Shown here: piece by piece, positions 55,201-63,956 of the stretch | How the letters are laid out: every line of letters begins with the position of its first letter | How positions within the stretch are numbered: the stretch's first letter is position 1 | Source: Ereboglobus luteus | GTDB lineage: Bacteria; Verrucomicrobiota; Verrucomicrobiia; Opitutales; Opitutaceae | Assembly: GCF_003096195.1 (NCBI RefSeq) | Contig: NZ_CP023004.1 | Span: forward strand, 2,274,501-2,338,500 | Reading direction: 5' to 3' | Length of the DNA stretch: 64,000 nt | The notes under the pieces: generated by a model | Database searches by the model: none | Told to the model about the DNA's origin: nothing | The model's input: only the letters and a program-made list of their open reading frames with translations | Program-made: the position numbers and the translations under genes

Positions 55201-55281
55201 GTGTGCGGGGCGTGTTGCTTGCGCCGACCAAATCCAGCGCGCGCTGGGGGCGAAGAAAACGGAGGGCGCTGACGAACTCAT
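52222..55281 (-). CDS. GH78-type alpha-L-rhamnosidase
   Basis: A 1019-residue multi-domain enzyme. An N-terminal beta-sandwich resembles the rhamnosidase N-domain (RWIWSAQ, SRYEVYVNGVWLGHGPARSW). A second sandwich precedes the (alpha/alpha)6 catalytic domain. The catalytic region is recognised by EDTYTDCPSYEQTFWVGDGR near residue 600, which carries the acidic residue pair, and by GATTFWEMYHADKPRMTRSHCHGWSAAPTYFLSAHVLGV near the end. A short C-terminal sandwich closes it. It removes terminal alpha-L-rhamnose. ATG 55281 is chosen, because the longer lead to 55386 runs into an inverted repeat. No signal peptide is visible, so a cytoplasmic place is likely. Confidence 0.88.
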   Translation of the reverse strand: MSSSAPSVFFAPSARWIWSAQATRPAHNVVCFRREFEIHGGIQADADTPTLLITADSRYEVYVNGVWLGHGPARSWQSPWPVDPYDLRAVLRPGRNVIAVLAQHFGIGTFQYLHAAPGMIAQLAWRDASGARTLVTDDSGEWRAAPHAGHLWPVPRISCMQAWEEQFDARAFPHDWSSHTPPAETAAQLAAWPAAIAVANAGGGAHDKFVLRDIPQLTRNPVDPVRVREVEAVRTADYSWNLNPRAYLNPDDFTANAPCCDMLLLTHIYSERAQAIQLHQPHLRPFVPWTLNGKPLAFDDNTLQRTDTGVAHARLKAGWNTLMCEMPPRDRYWWIVLNVWVARPVTWAAYPRHADDAPAPWLAVGPFELPAPPPITGEQHPVCAAAIPSGATAKQFKRIRARGCLDDGELAAEYVRPLTRDMVAGADIYAQCASERVIPDIRPRVENPAALQHGTAEWTTIHPTPASGGVRLLLDFGREVIGYHEIEIDAPCGTIVDNHNFEFIQPDGRFNLAENMKNSFRYICREGPQRYRTLVRRGFQYSWFSLRNFDRPVRIRHIRALLSTYPQQRQGAFTCSDTLLERIWEAGAHSVCCCSEDTYTDCPSYEQTFWVGDGRNEALVDLVANGDPRLSAHSWRVAAQSLARSPLVESQVPSAWQNILPAWSFLWMRWAEEHYRHTGDHAFAREMIRAIDLNVDGIESFISPRGLIKIHAWNMFDWAALDTPSGGEVTHLNCLAVLGLRQCAALARALGRDAASQARRWTRLADKIAAAINTHLWDAKRRAYIDCIRADGTRSVVFSQQTHTAATIAGVPTPERAARARKIMSEAPEGFVKAGSPFFMFFVLEGLAREKRGADMTRLIRDYWGKQIKAGATTFWEMYHADKPRMTRSHCHGWSAAPTYFLSAHVLGVQPARPGYATVRIAPQPGGLDWARGRVPTPRGVVEVFWKINRDKKRAANAAPAFELRATLPPGTPAEIEIPAEVDPKARVKIFAGKIRNASAGAARRVCATGESLHIILVS

Positions 55282-55295
55282 GTTTCGACTTGGGT

Positions 55296-55402
55296 TTTGT
55301 GGGGGCGCACCTTGCGTGCGCTCTGATGCTAGCCCGCTTTGTGAATGCGCATGCAAACAGCTATTCGCATACGAGGGCGCACGCAAGGTGCGCCCCTACA
55401 AA
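55296..55402. repeat. long inverted repeat upstream of the rhamnosidase gene
   Basis: The left arm 55296-55321 (TTTGTGGGGGCGCACCTTGC and six more bases) and the right arm 55377-55402 are near-perfect reverse complements of 26 bases. They enclose a 55-base spacer that includes ATGCGCATGC. This is a third palindromic family, unlike those at 9167 and 17337. It lies between the start of the rhamnosidase gene and the stop of the large CBM9-like protein, so it could end transcription or be a mobile miniature element. Confidence 0.8.
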
Positions 55403-55475
55403 GCGACGTCAGTTTTCTCATTTTGCTGGTTTGTTAACCGGGGAGTTTTTGAAAAGGGAAGGCATCCCCTTCCAT

Positions 55476-58400
55476 TTACTTGATTTCGATTTCGCCGAAG
55501 CGGGCCGGGTTTACGTCGGATTCCGTGGGCACGTCGTTGACCATGTCGGTCGCCTTGTCGTGCCAGTAGAGGCGCGCGGCGCGGTTTGTGCCGGATGCGT
55601 CGGAATAGATGACGCCGGCGACACCCCGCAATTTCTCGGGGAGCTTCTTTCCATCGAGGCCGATGTCGGCAAGCGGGATGCGCACGAGCGCGGTGTAGCC
55701 CTTGCCGTCGGGCGCGATTTTCACATCGATTTTTGCGCCGGGCAGAATCTTCACGATGTCGAAGTTGCGCGCGTTGGAGAGGTTGTTGCCGACGACGTAG
55801 GTTTGCGGATTTTCCTTTTTGGAGGCGCTTTTCTGCCAATAAATCACGCGCGGTTCGCCGTTGACTTTTGCTGTGAGGAGCCGGACGGGGCCGCGTCCGG
55901 GGATGTCGAGCTTGAGATCAAGCGCATCGCCGCCGATGAAGGCGTGCGTGATGTTGTCGGCGCCGTTTTTCCACGGCGAGGGATCGGCGACCTGCCAGGC
56001 GAGCGCAAGTTCGCGCTTGTCGGCGAGGAGAGAGACTTTGAACCAGCGCGAATCGTTGCCGCTTTCCCGCACCAGTGTGAAGGGCGTGTCTTTTGCAAGT
56101 GCGTCGCCGCGGGCGAGGGTTGTCGCGGGCGCGGCGGAGGGAAGTGTTTTGCGCTTGGTGATGACGAGGGGGGCCTCGGCGTCGTCGGATTTTTTGCGCG
56201 AGGCCGCGATGGCCCGGCCGCGCGCGATGTCGTCCGCTGTGACTTTGAGGGCGACGGTCTGGCGGCGCATGGTGTCGAGGTTCTTGACTTCGAAGATGCC
56301 GAAATATGCCTGGCCGGATTGCACCAGGACTTTGCCCTTCATGGGGCCGTCGGTGACGCGCCAGACGTGGCCGCCAAAACTTTCGCCGCCTATGTGCGTG
56401 GCGTCCATGGTGACGATGCCCTTGATGTCCTGGAAGAGCGAGGTGAGGTAGAGGCCGTCGAAACTCATCATGAACCACTGGCCGCGGTCGCCTTGGAGCA
56501 TGGTGGCGCTGCCGACACCGGGGATGTTTTCAATGACGCCGTTGGTGCGGAAGGGGGCGATGAGAAGGCCGGCGCGCGCGGCGGGCGCGTCCCAGCGGCC
56601 GTAGGGATTCGGATAGGCGCCGCGACGTCCGTCGGCGGTGTGGTAGCTGATGCCGTCGGTGATGTTGCCCGCGTCGTCAACGAGCGGCGTGCCGCAGGAG
56701 CTGGGCCGCTCAATGACGGTTATGGTGTTTTTCGGGCGGCGCGGATTTTTGAAATCGTAAACGGGGACGCCGTTGGCGTCGATTTTTTGGAGCGGGTAAA
56801 TGTTTTGCGCGGGATCGAAGATGGTCATGTCCGGGCGCACCCAGCCGGGCGACCAGTAGTGGGCCTTGAAGGCGATGCCGGCGGTGATGAGCTCGTTGCG
56901 CTCGACGCAGCCGTTTCCGTTTTTGTCAATCCAGGCGCAAGGCTGCTTGGAGTCGGGAAGGAATTCGCTGAGCGGCGTGCGGTCGCGGCGCGTGCGGTTG
57001 TCGATCGGCGGGAAGAGCGCGGTGGCGGGAACGAACTCGCCGTTCGCGGCGCGTCGGCAGATGATGAGCGCGCGCTGGTCGGTGGGGCCCGTGGCAAAGG
57101 CGAATTCGTGGACGCGCCCGCCGGCGTCGGTGACGCGTCGGACCTGGCCCTGCGTGCGCACGAGGGCGGGGTGGTAATAGAGCGGGATTTCGGCGGACTT
57201 GCGGCGCGCGGAGTCGATGCCGGCGTCAACTTTGAACTCAAGCCCCATGGCGATGAAGCGCGTGGGGTCGTGCGGAATCGCGTAACCGTGCGTGGCCCCG
57301 TAGGGTGACGCGCCCCAGTATTCGTCGTCGAAGGAACCGTTGGGTTTCCAAACGGAAACGCGGTGGACGTTGGAGGTGCCCTCGGCGATCCAGATGCGTC
57401 CGCGCGCGTCGAAGTCGGCCGAGACGGGCAGCATGACATCGTCGCGATCAAAGGGTCCGGCGGCGCGGTCGGTCGCGCCGGGTTTGGGTTTGCCGATGAT
57501 GGCGGAGGGCGCGGCGTCGCCGTTGAGGTCGTAAACGAACACCTGGTTTGTGCCGGCGTCGCAGACGGCGACGCGGCGTTCGTCTTGCGAGACGCCGATT
57601 CGCACGGGCTTGCTGACCGCGGAGAGATTCAGGAGCTGGCGCTGGCGCTCGAGCGTGGAGGCGTTGAGTTGCCAGAGTGTTTTGTCGGCGAGGACGGCGT
57701 AGATATTTCCATTGCGCGAGCGGATGGCGCGGAGGCCGGGGGCGGGACGGTTTTCTAGAATTTGGCCGGAGTCGATGTCGATTTTATAAAGTTTGTTTTC
57801 GGGCAGGAGAAGCCAGAGCGCGCGCTCGCCGAGCGCGATGGTGATGCTTTGCGCGAACGCCACGCGCGCGAGGCCCTCGGTGATGGCGGTGGCGGAGGCG
57901 ACATCGACCTTGGGGAGCGGCAGGTCGAGCTCGCGCGAAACGAGTTGCCGGCCGTCTGGAAGCACAAAGGGCGCGGTGCGGCCGGTTTTGGCGTCGATGC
58001 GTGTGACGAGGTATTTTTTCTGCCAGATGTCGAACTCGAAGGCGTAAATGTAATCATCGGTCGCGATGATGTCGGAGGCGGAGGTGCGCACGCTCCAGTC
58101 GGCGCCGGAGTCGATGTCGAGGCTGCTCATACCGCGCCCGGCCTCGGGCATGGAGAAGCCCGCGACAACGCGTTTGCCGTGCGTGGCGATGGATGTGGCG
58201 GAGCCGTGGTCGCTGCCCCAGGTCACGTTTCTTTCGAGGGTGAGCCAGGGCGGCGTGCCGGCGTTGTAAACGGTGGTGAGGAGTTCGAGTTTTACGGGCG
58301 CGTGGTCGGCGATGACGGCGGTGTAGGAACCGGGTGCGACGGGTTTGCCGGCGTCGTCGAGACCGTCCCAGTAGTCGGTGATTTTTTCGCCGGTGCGCGG

Positions 58401-59423
58401 ATACTGCGCGATGAGATTGCGGACGCGCTCGCCCCTGGCGTTGTCGATGGCGATGGTGACCTCGCGCGCGGGCGCGTCGGCGGCGATGGCGGGAATCGTG
58501 TAATTGATCGCGATGGAGCCGGCGGTGTCGAGGTTGAGGAGCGCGGCGAGGCGTTGTTGCTGGAGCGCGCGTTGCCCGGCGGTGATGTTGAGATTGCCGG
58601 TGTTCGAGATCGTCGCGGAGCCCCAGTGGTCGCGGGCGCGGAACATGAAAATGCGGTTGGCCTTGGGCGTGTTCACGCCGTCGGCGAGGCGGTGCCTGGT
58701 GCTGGACTCGGGGACGTCGCCTGGGCCCATGTTGGCGGCCCACATGGTTTCCCAGCCGATGACAAACTGGCCGCCGGGCGCGATCGGCTTGCCGCCGAGG
58801 CGCAGGTAGCTCCAAGGCATGAAGGCCTCCATGTTGTAGCCCTTGCCGTTGTCCCACGCGCGCATGGCGACCTTGCCGCCGAAGGCCTCCATGGAGTTGC
58901 CGAAGCGCTTCGTGAGGTCGGGGCGCGCGGGGCCGGTGTTGTCGTAGGGCGGCTTGTCTCGCCAGCCGCCGTGTTGCGCGAGCATGTAGGGTTTTTGCTC
59001 GGCGGTGGAGTAGTAGAGCGTGATGTGGATTTGATGCTCGTCGGGGGATTTGTTGTCGAAGATCGTGCGCAGCTGCACGGCGTCGCCACGCCAGGCGCGG
59101 TCGAAGTCGACACCCTTGGAGGCGTTTTTGAGCGGGTCGATGTCGTGGATGCGCGCGAGGTAGTAGATGCCTTTTTCATCCCACATCATGTGTGTCCAGA
59201 TGGAATACGTGTCCACGAGCTCGGGGCTGTTGTAGCTCCACATGCCTGCGGAGAGATCCCAGTCGTTGTCGCGGCCGTCGATGGTGACGGCACCGGGCGC
59301 GGGCACGACCGTGACGTTGGTGACGTAGGACATGGTGGCGCCGGAATCATCATCGGCGGCGCGAATGGGGGCGGTGGCGAGAAGCGCGCCGAGTGCGAGG
59401 AGGAGGATTGGTTTTCGTATCAT
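55476..59423 (-). CDS. giant secreted CBM9-like / propeller protein, shorter paralogue
   Basis: A 1315-residue protein with a signal peptide (MIRKPILLLALGALLATAPI, RAADD). An N-terminal CBM9/DOMON-like sandwich (about 35-270) shows GAVTIDGRDNDWD and FVIGWETMWAANM. A FlgD-like Ig unit (about 310-375) has YWDGLDDAGKPVAPGSY. A long NHL/propeller-like middle follows, with an EF-hand-like calcium loop DKNGNGCVERNE near residue 833. A second CBM9-like domain closes the protein (LLADKRELALAWQVADPSPW, ending in ARLYWHDKATDMVNDVP). No catalytic motif was recognised. It is likely a secreted glycan-binding protein or an undescribed enzyme. It is paired with a longer relative 45 bases upstream. Confidence 0.75.
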   Translation of the reverse strand: MIRKPILLLALGALLATAPIRAADDDSGATMSYVTNVTVVPAPGAVTIDGRDNDWDLSAGMWSYNSPELVDTYSIWTHMMWDEKGIYYLARIHDIDPLKNASKGVDFDRAWRGDAVQLRTIFDNKSPDEHQIHITLYYSTAEQKPYMLAQHGGWRDKPPYDNTGPARPDLTKRFGNSMEAFGGKVAMRAWDNGKGYNMEAFMPWSYLRLGGKPIAPGGQFVIGWETMWAANMGPGDVPESSTRHRLADGVNTPKANRIFMFRARDHWGSATISNTGNLNITAGQRALQQQRLAALLNLDTAGSIAINYTIPAIAADAPAREVTIAIDNARGERVRNLIAQYPRTGEKITDYWDGLDDAGKPVAPGSYTAVIADHAPVKLELLTTVYNAGTPPWLTLERNVTWGSDHGSATSIATHGKRVVAGFSMPEAGRGMSSLDIDSGADWSVRTSASDIIATDDYIYAFEFDIWQKKYLVTRIDAKTGRTAPFVLPDGRQLVSRELDLPLPKVDVASATAITEGLARVAFAQSITIALGERALWLLLPENKLYKIDIDSGQILENRPAPGLRAIRSRNGNIYAVLADKTLWQLNASTLERQRQLLNLSAVSKPVRIGVSQDERRVAVCDAGTNQVFVYDLNGDAAPSAIIGKPKPGATDRAAGPFDRDDVMLPVSADFDARGRIWIAEGTSNVHRVSVWKPNGSFDDEYWGASPYGATHGYAIPHDPTRFIAMGLEFKVDAGIDSARRKSAEIPLYYHPALVRTQGQVRRVTDAGGRVHEFAFATGPTDQRALIICRRAANGEFVPATALFPPIDNRTRRDRTPLSEFLPDSKQPCAWIDKNGNGCVERNELITAGIAFKAHYWSPGWVRPDMTIFDPAQNIYPLQKIDANGVPVYDFKNPRRPKNTITVIERPSSCGTPLVDDAGNITDGISYHTADGRRGAYPNPYGRWDAPAARAGLLIAPFRTNGVIENIPGVGSATMLQGDRGQWFMMSFDGLYLTSLFQDIKGIVTMDATHIGGESFGGHVWRVTDGPMKGKVLVQSGQAYFGIFEVKNLDTMRRQTVALKVTADDIARGRAIAASRKKSDDAEAPLVITKRKTLPSAAPATTLARGDALAKDTPFTLVRESGNDSRWFKVSLLADKRELALAWQVADPSPWKNGADNITHAFIGGDALDLKLDIPGRGPVRLLTAKVNGEPRVIYWQKSASKKENPQTYVVGNNLSNARNFDIVKILPGAKIDVKIAPDGKGYTALVRIPLADIGLDGKKLPEKLRGVAGVIYSDASGTNRAARLYWHDKATDMVNDVPTESDVNPARFGEIEIK

Positions 59424-59468
59424 AAAATTGAATACAGGCGGGGCGATGCGGTCAGGCGCGGCGTTTTG

Positions 59469-62400
59469 TTAGCGAAACTCGAACGCGCCCCACAATGCGG
59501 GCCGCAGCATTGCCTCGTCGGGAACGTCGCTCACGATGCCGGTCGCCTTGTTGTGCCAGTAGAGGCGCGCGGTGGTCTGGTTGCCGTCGCCGCGGAGGAT
59601 GCCGATGTCGCCCTTGAGTTTCGCGCCGGGTTTGAGCCGGTCGGGCGCGAGGCCGAGGGTTTTTAGCGGGACGGCGATTTCATAGACGCCGTCCTTGCCG
59701 GCGGTGAATTGGATTTGCGCGCTCACGTCGTCCACGCGGTCGAAATGAATCGTGCGCCAGGGCGAGGAGAAGGGGACGCGGTCCCTTGCCTTTGTGCCTG
59801 GCACGACGGCGCGATAGAGCAGGGCGAGCGGCTTGCCTTTCACGACGGTTATGAGGAGGCGCTGGTCGCCGGCCACCGGGGTTTTGCGCGCGGGATCGGC
59901 GCCGGCGTCGGCGCCGATCATGATGTCGAGCGCGCCGCCGGTTTTGAACGGGGCGACGGGCTGCTCGCCGGTGTTGGCGAGGAGTTTCGGATCGCCGGTG
60001 CGCCATTGCGCATGGAGCCTGTCGCCGGAAACGGCAAGGGCGGCGGTGACATCGTAGGGTTTGCTCCGCGAGCTGAAGTAGGCGGCGACGCCCGCCTTGT
60101 CGATGTCGACAAAACGCGCGGCGCCCCAGTCGGGCGCGCCGGATTTTTGCATTTGAATTTCAACCGTTCCGCTGCCCAGCGAACGCTGGCGGGCGGCCTC
60201 GGCCTCGACGCGCCAGGCGGCGGCTTTTTCGAGATCGGAGGCGGTGATGTTGATGGGGAAATCGGCCAGGCGGCGAATGCTGTCGATTCCGTCGAGCCGG
60301 ATGAGGGCGCTGCGCGCGCCATCGACGATGTAAACGTTGCCGTCGGAGGTGCTGGTGATTGTGGGCCAGAAGTTTTCCTCGCCGAGCGTGACGCCGTCGA
60401 GCGGCATGTTGCGCGTGGCGGAGGGCATGCGCCAGATTTTGCCCTTGCGCATGTCCTCGAAGAGCGTGGCGGCGAGCAGTCCGTCGCGCGTGAAAATGTG
60501 GACGCGCCCGTGGTTGGTGTTGGTGGCCCAGAGCGGGCCGGCGTCGGAGGTTTTGCCGGGGCTGAAGAAACCGCCGAGAAGTCGCGTCGGCGCGATGAGT
60601 TGCCCGGCGCGGTCGGGGGCGGGCGCGCGGTGCGAGGCGTGCAGCCCGGGCCACGGATTCGGGTAGCTCCATTTGGGCGCGGCGTTTTGCGCGCCACTGA
60701 TCGAGAGGCGGTCGTAGGGTGCGATGCCGAGCGTGACGGCGGTCCATCCGTCGTTGAGCGGGGAGACGAGGACTTGCGCGCCGCCCGACGAGGCGGGTCG
60801 CATGACGCCTTCGGCGAGGACGACGGGCTTGGAAATGTCGTAGCGCGGTGCGCCGTTGTTCGTGAACCCGACGGGCGCAAAGCGGACGGACTGGCCCTTG
60901 GTTTCGTTGCCGAGTCGGGCGACGCAGAACGACAGGTCGGGCATGATCGTGACTCCATCAACAATGCCTTTGATATAGGAAACTTCATTGGGCTGGGCTT
61001 GTGCGTCGCCGTTCAAGTCGTGCCAAATGAAGAAGACATTGGCGCGGGCATTTTTGGCATTGAGGTCCGTGCCCTCGGGCCAGCGTTTTTTGAAGGAATC
61101 TGTTTTGAGGACTGCCCAATCGGCGGCGCGGCCCATGGCGGCGCACGGGCGCGCGAGTCCGTCGCGCTCGATAAACAAAAACGCCGTGCCATGTCCGTTG
61201 GTGGGATTGCTGTTGTAGCAGTTGGTGAAGTAACGCCTGCCTTTGAAATAAAGCGGCGTCTCGGGGCCGGCGCTGCGGAATGCGAGCGGCATGTCGGTCG
61301 CGCTGGCGCGGTGATAAACGCGGGCGAGCTCATAGCCGCCCTTGTCCCAATCGAGGCGAAACTCCATCGCGCCGTGTTTTTCGTCGGCGTAATAAAAGCG
61401 CGTGCGATCCACGGGATCGAGCGTGCCGCCTCCGCCGTATTTTCCGGGACCGTAGATCGCCTTGGCGAGCTTGCCGTCGGGGGTCCAGATGCTGACGCGT
61501 TTCGGCAGAAAATCATTTTCGGCAACCCAGAGGCGTCCGCGCGAATCAACGGCGAGGCCGAATGGATTGTTCATGTGAAGCGGATCGTAGGCGCCGGCGG
61601 CGGGTGCGCCGGGGTTCCCGATTGTGCGGAGCGGTTTTCCGTCGGGGGAAAACACTTTCACCTGATGGCTGTTTCCGTGGTCGCTGATGTAGAGGGTGCC
61701 GCGCGCGTCACCGGTGTTTTGCGGGCCATCAAAATTGATCGTGATGCCCGCGGGCGCCTCAAGGCCGGTGGAGATGAGTGCGGCGGGGGCGGGAAGGGCG
61801 GAGAGATCGGCGAGCGAGTCGTAGCGGACGAGGCGTTTTCCGGAAATGGCGAGGAGGCGGCCCTGTGCGTCGAAGGCGAGGCCGCGCGGTTTGTCGAGCG
61901 GGATGGTGGTGAGGTGCCCGCCCGAGCGCGCGTCCACAAACATGAGCTGGTTTTTTGCGGTGAGACTGACTGCGATGAGGCCGTTATAAACGGCGATGCC
62001 GCCGATCTCCTTGCTGACGATTGTTTCCATTTCGTTGGCGCCGCCCTGCATGGGGCCGGAGCCGGGGATTTTTCCGAGAACGTATTTGATGACTTCGCGA
62101 TCCCTGCCGGCGAAGGCATCGTGCGCGTTGGCGAGCGTGATGTTCTTGTTGGCGACGACGGCGGTGATGCGCAGCTCGGGTGTGCGGGTATTTTTCCCGG
62201 ATTCCCAAGCGGACGCGACATAGGCGACATCGCCGGGGACTTTTTTCGCGGGATCGTCGCCCGTATCGCGCGCCATGTAGGGCGCGGCCGTCCAATGGCC
62301 GCCGACCCAGCGCTTGCCGCCGAGTTTGCGGCCGTCGAGCGTGACCCAGGCGAGTCCGGCGGGACCCTCGGTGATGAAGCAGCCGAGCAGCACCAGCGGC

Positions 62401-63956
62401 TCGTTTGCGACGGGCGATTGGTCCGCGGGTATAAAAAGCGCGGACTGCGGCGGCGTGTGGTTGGCGAGCCAGGCGCCGGAGGCGTCCGCGGTGTTCCACG
62501 GAGGATTGCCCGAGGCGTAAACCGAAAATTCGTAGTGCGGCTTGATCTCGTCGCGCACAAGTCCGCGCACGCGGTATTTGCCCGGGGCGACGGGGCGCGC
62601 GGGAATGTTGAAGACGCCGTGCATGGCCGCGTCGGGATCGCGCCCGAGGTCGTCGCATCCGTCCCACCACGCGGTGTTTTCACCGGCGGGGAAGGGCGTG
62701 TCGGAAAAGAGATTGCGGACGCGCGTGCCGTCGGGGTTTTCGATGACGAGCGTGACGCGGCCGGCGCGCGGAAGCGTGAAGCGAATCGGAATCGGCGGGT
62801 GCGCGGGCGGGGACGCGTCGAGCGCGGCGGCGAGGCTGGTCGCGAAAGTTTCGGGCGCGGTTGCGCCGAGGGAGGAGAGCGCGAGAAGCTCGCCGAGCCA
62901 GACGCGTTTGCCGGATTTCGCGGGTTTCACGCCGTCGCCGAGCGGCGCGGTGATTTTGACGCGGATGGCGCGCGTGGTTATTTCTCGCTCAAAGGGGAGA
63001 TGGAGCGTGGAGTGGCGCTGGGGCTGTTTGTTTGCGTCGCCCGCGTTCGTATTCAAAATTCCGATACGCTCCCAGTGGGCGTCGCCCGCGTCGCGGGGAT
63101 TTTGCTCCTCCGGCCCCGCGTAGGCTTGCGCCTCGGCGGAGGCGAAGCCGGGGCAGACGGCGACAAGGCCGCCGAGCGCGACGGGCGCCGGCCATGTGAG
63201 AACCGTCCATTCGGGGCGCCCCGGGGAAACGGACGGGGCGGATGCGCCGGGCGTTTCTTTGGCGTTGATGTTTGCCCAGGCGCCGTTCGCACCCTCGGCG
63301 GTTTCGTTGGAAATGCGCCCGGCATATTGGCTGTCGGCGCTGGCCGAGGCGACGGCGAGCGGCGCGATGTTTGCGAAACGCCCGGAGAGGAGCGTCACCG
63401 CGCCGAGCGTGCCCGCGTAGTGCAGATCGGTTTGCGCGGCGGTGTGGGTGAAGCGCAGCGCGCTTGTGACGGTGCCGGGAGGTAGCACCCAAAGCGTGAG
63501 CTGCGTGGTCTTTTGGTTGTCGGCGGCGCTGAGCCAGTGGATGTTTCCCGCGGCTCCGGTTCCCGGAACCTTGTCCGTCATGCGGCCGGCGGAGAAACGT
63601 TGCGCGGGTATCCATTGCGATTCGTCCGCCATGTCGCCGGGGACGGGCGCGCCGGGCTTGAGAACGCTTAACCGCCCGCCGCCAAGGACGAGGATGGAGC
63701 CGATTTCTTGCGGCGTGTGAAACGCGATGCGCAGATGGCGCGGCCCGTGCCTCTTGGAGTTGCCGAAGGTGATTGTGTTTCCGCGCGCTGTGATTGGTTT
63801 TTCGGCTCCGTTTTCCCACTCGGCAAGGGCGTCGTCGTTGACAACGCCGCCCGGCGCGAGGCTGAAGGGGAACACGGGCGTGATTGCCGCGGGGGCGGCG
63901 GCCAGTGTCGGGGCGAGGGCAAGAAAAACGGCAATGGCGGCGGAATGGATTTTCAT
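59469..63956 (-). CDS. giant secreted CBM9-like / propeller protein, longer paralogue
   Basis: A 1495-residue protein with a signal peptide (MKIHSAAIAVFLALAPTLAA). The N-terminal half has discoidin-like sandwich features (HLRIAFHTPQEIGSILVLGG, AIRVKITAPLGDG). A FlgD-like unit follows (NTAWWDGCDDLGRDP, RPVAPGKYRVRGLV). The propeller has NHL-like strands such as KPRGLAFDAQGRLLAISGKR and NPFGLAVDSRGRLWVAENDF. A calcium-type loop DLNGDAQAQPNE is near residue 980. The C-terminal CBM9-like domain ends in ARLYWHNKATGIVSDVP, the same ending as the next gene. The two are clearly homologous over their last two thirds, while the N-terminal domains differ. Function is unknown; glycan binding or cleavage outside the cytoplasm is inferred. 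It begins 44 bases from the window edge. Confidence 0.75.
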   Translation of the reverse strand: MKIHSAAIAVFLALAPTLAAAPAAITPVFPFSLAPGGVVNDDALAEWENGAEKPITARGNTITFGNSKRHGPRHLRIAFHTPQEIGSILVLGGGRLSVLKPGAPVPGDMADESQWIPAQRFSAGRMTDKVPGTGAAGNIHWLSAADNQKTTQLTLWVLPPGTVTSALRFTHTAAQTDLHYAGTLGAVTLLSGRFANIAPLAVASASADSQYAGRISNETAEGANGAWANINAKETPGASAPSVSPGRPEWTVLTWPAPVALGGLVAVCPGFASAEAQAYAGPEEQNPRDAGDAHWERIGILNTNAGDANKQPQRHSTLHLPFEREITTRAIRVKITAPLGDGVKPAKSGKRVWLGELLALSSLGATAPETFATSLAAALDASPPAHPPIPIRFTLPRAGRVTLVIENPDGTRVRNLFSDTPFPAGENTAWWDGCDDLGRDPDAAMHGVFNIPARPVAPGKYRVRGLVRDEIKPHYEFSVYASGNPPWNTADASGAWLANHTPPQSALFIPADQSPVANEPLVLLGCFITEGPAGLAWVTLDGRKLGGKRWVGGHWTAAPYMARDTGDDPAKKVPGDVAYVASAWESGKNTRTPELRITAVVANKNITLANAHDAFAGRDREVIKYVLGKIPGSGPMQGGANEMETIVSKEIGGIAVYNGLIAVSLTAKNQLMFVDARSGGHLTTIPLDKPRGLAFDAQGRLLAISGKRLVRYDSLADLSALPAPAALISTGLEAPAGITINFDGPQNTGDARGTLYISDHGNSHQVKVFSPDGKPLRTIGNPGAPAAGAYDPLHMNNPFGLAVDSRGRLWVAENDFLPKRVSIWTPDGKLAKAIYGPGKYGGGGTLDPVDRTRFYYADEKHGAMEFRLDWDKGGYELARVYHRASATDMPLAFRSAGPETPLYFKGRRYFTNCYNSNPTNGHGTAFLFIERDGLARPCAAMGRAADWAVLKTDSFKKRWPEGTDLNAKNARANVFFIWHDLNGDAQAQPNEVSYIKGIVDGVTIMPDLSFCVARLGNETKGQSVRFAPVGFTNNGAPRYDISKPVVLAEGVMRPASSGGAQVLVSPLNDGWTAVTLGIAPYDRLSISGAQNAAPKWSYPNPWPGLHASHRAPAPDRAGQLIAPTRLLGGFFSPGKTSDAGPLWATNTNHGRVHIFTRDGLLAATLFEDMRKGKIWRMPSATRNMPLDGVTLGEENFWPTITSTSDGNVYIVDGARSALIRLDGIDSIRRLADFPINITASDLEKAAAWRVEAEAARQRSLGSGTVEIQMQKSGAPDWGAARFVDIDKAGVAAYFSSRSKPYDVTAALAVSGDRLHAQWRTGDPKLLANTGEQPVAPFKTGGALDIMIGADAGADPARKTPVAGDQRLLITVVKGKPLALLYRAVVPGTKARDRVPFSSPWRTIHFDRVDDVSAQIQFTAGKDGVYEIAVPLKTLGLAPDRLKPGAKLKGDIGILRGDGNQTTARLYWHNKATGIVSDVPDEAMLRPALWGAFEFR

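Noticed and set aside
53149-55272. 707-residue open frame on the plus strand opposite the rhamnosidase
   Set aside because: Antisense by-product of GC-rich codons; the minus strand carries clear GH78 motifs.
59709-63485. 1258-residue open frame on the plus strand opposite the giant secreted protein
   Set aside because: It is the complement of a high-GC coding frame and reads as low-complexity G, A, V, E and R sequence with no domain. The minus-strand frame has a signal peptide and recognisable domains.
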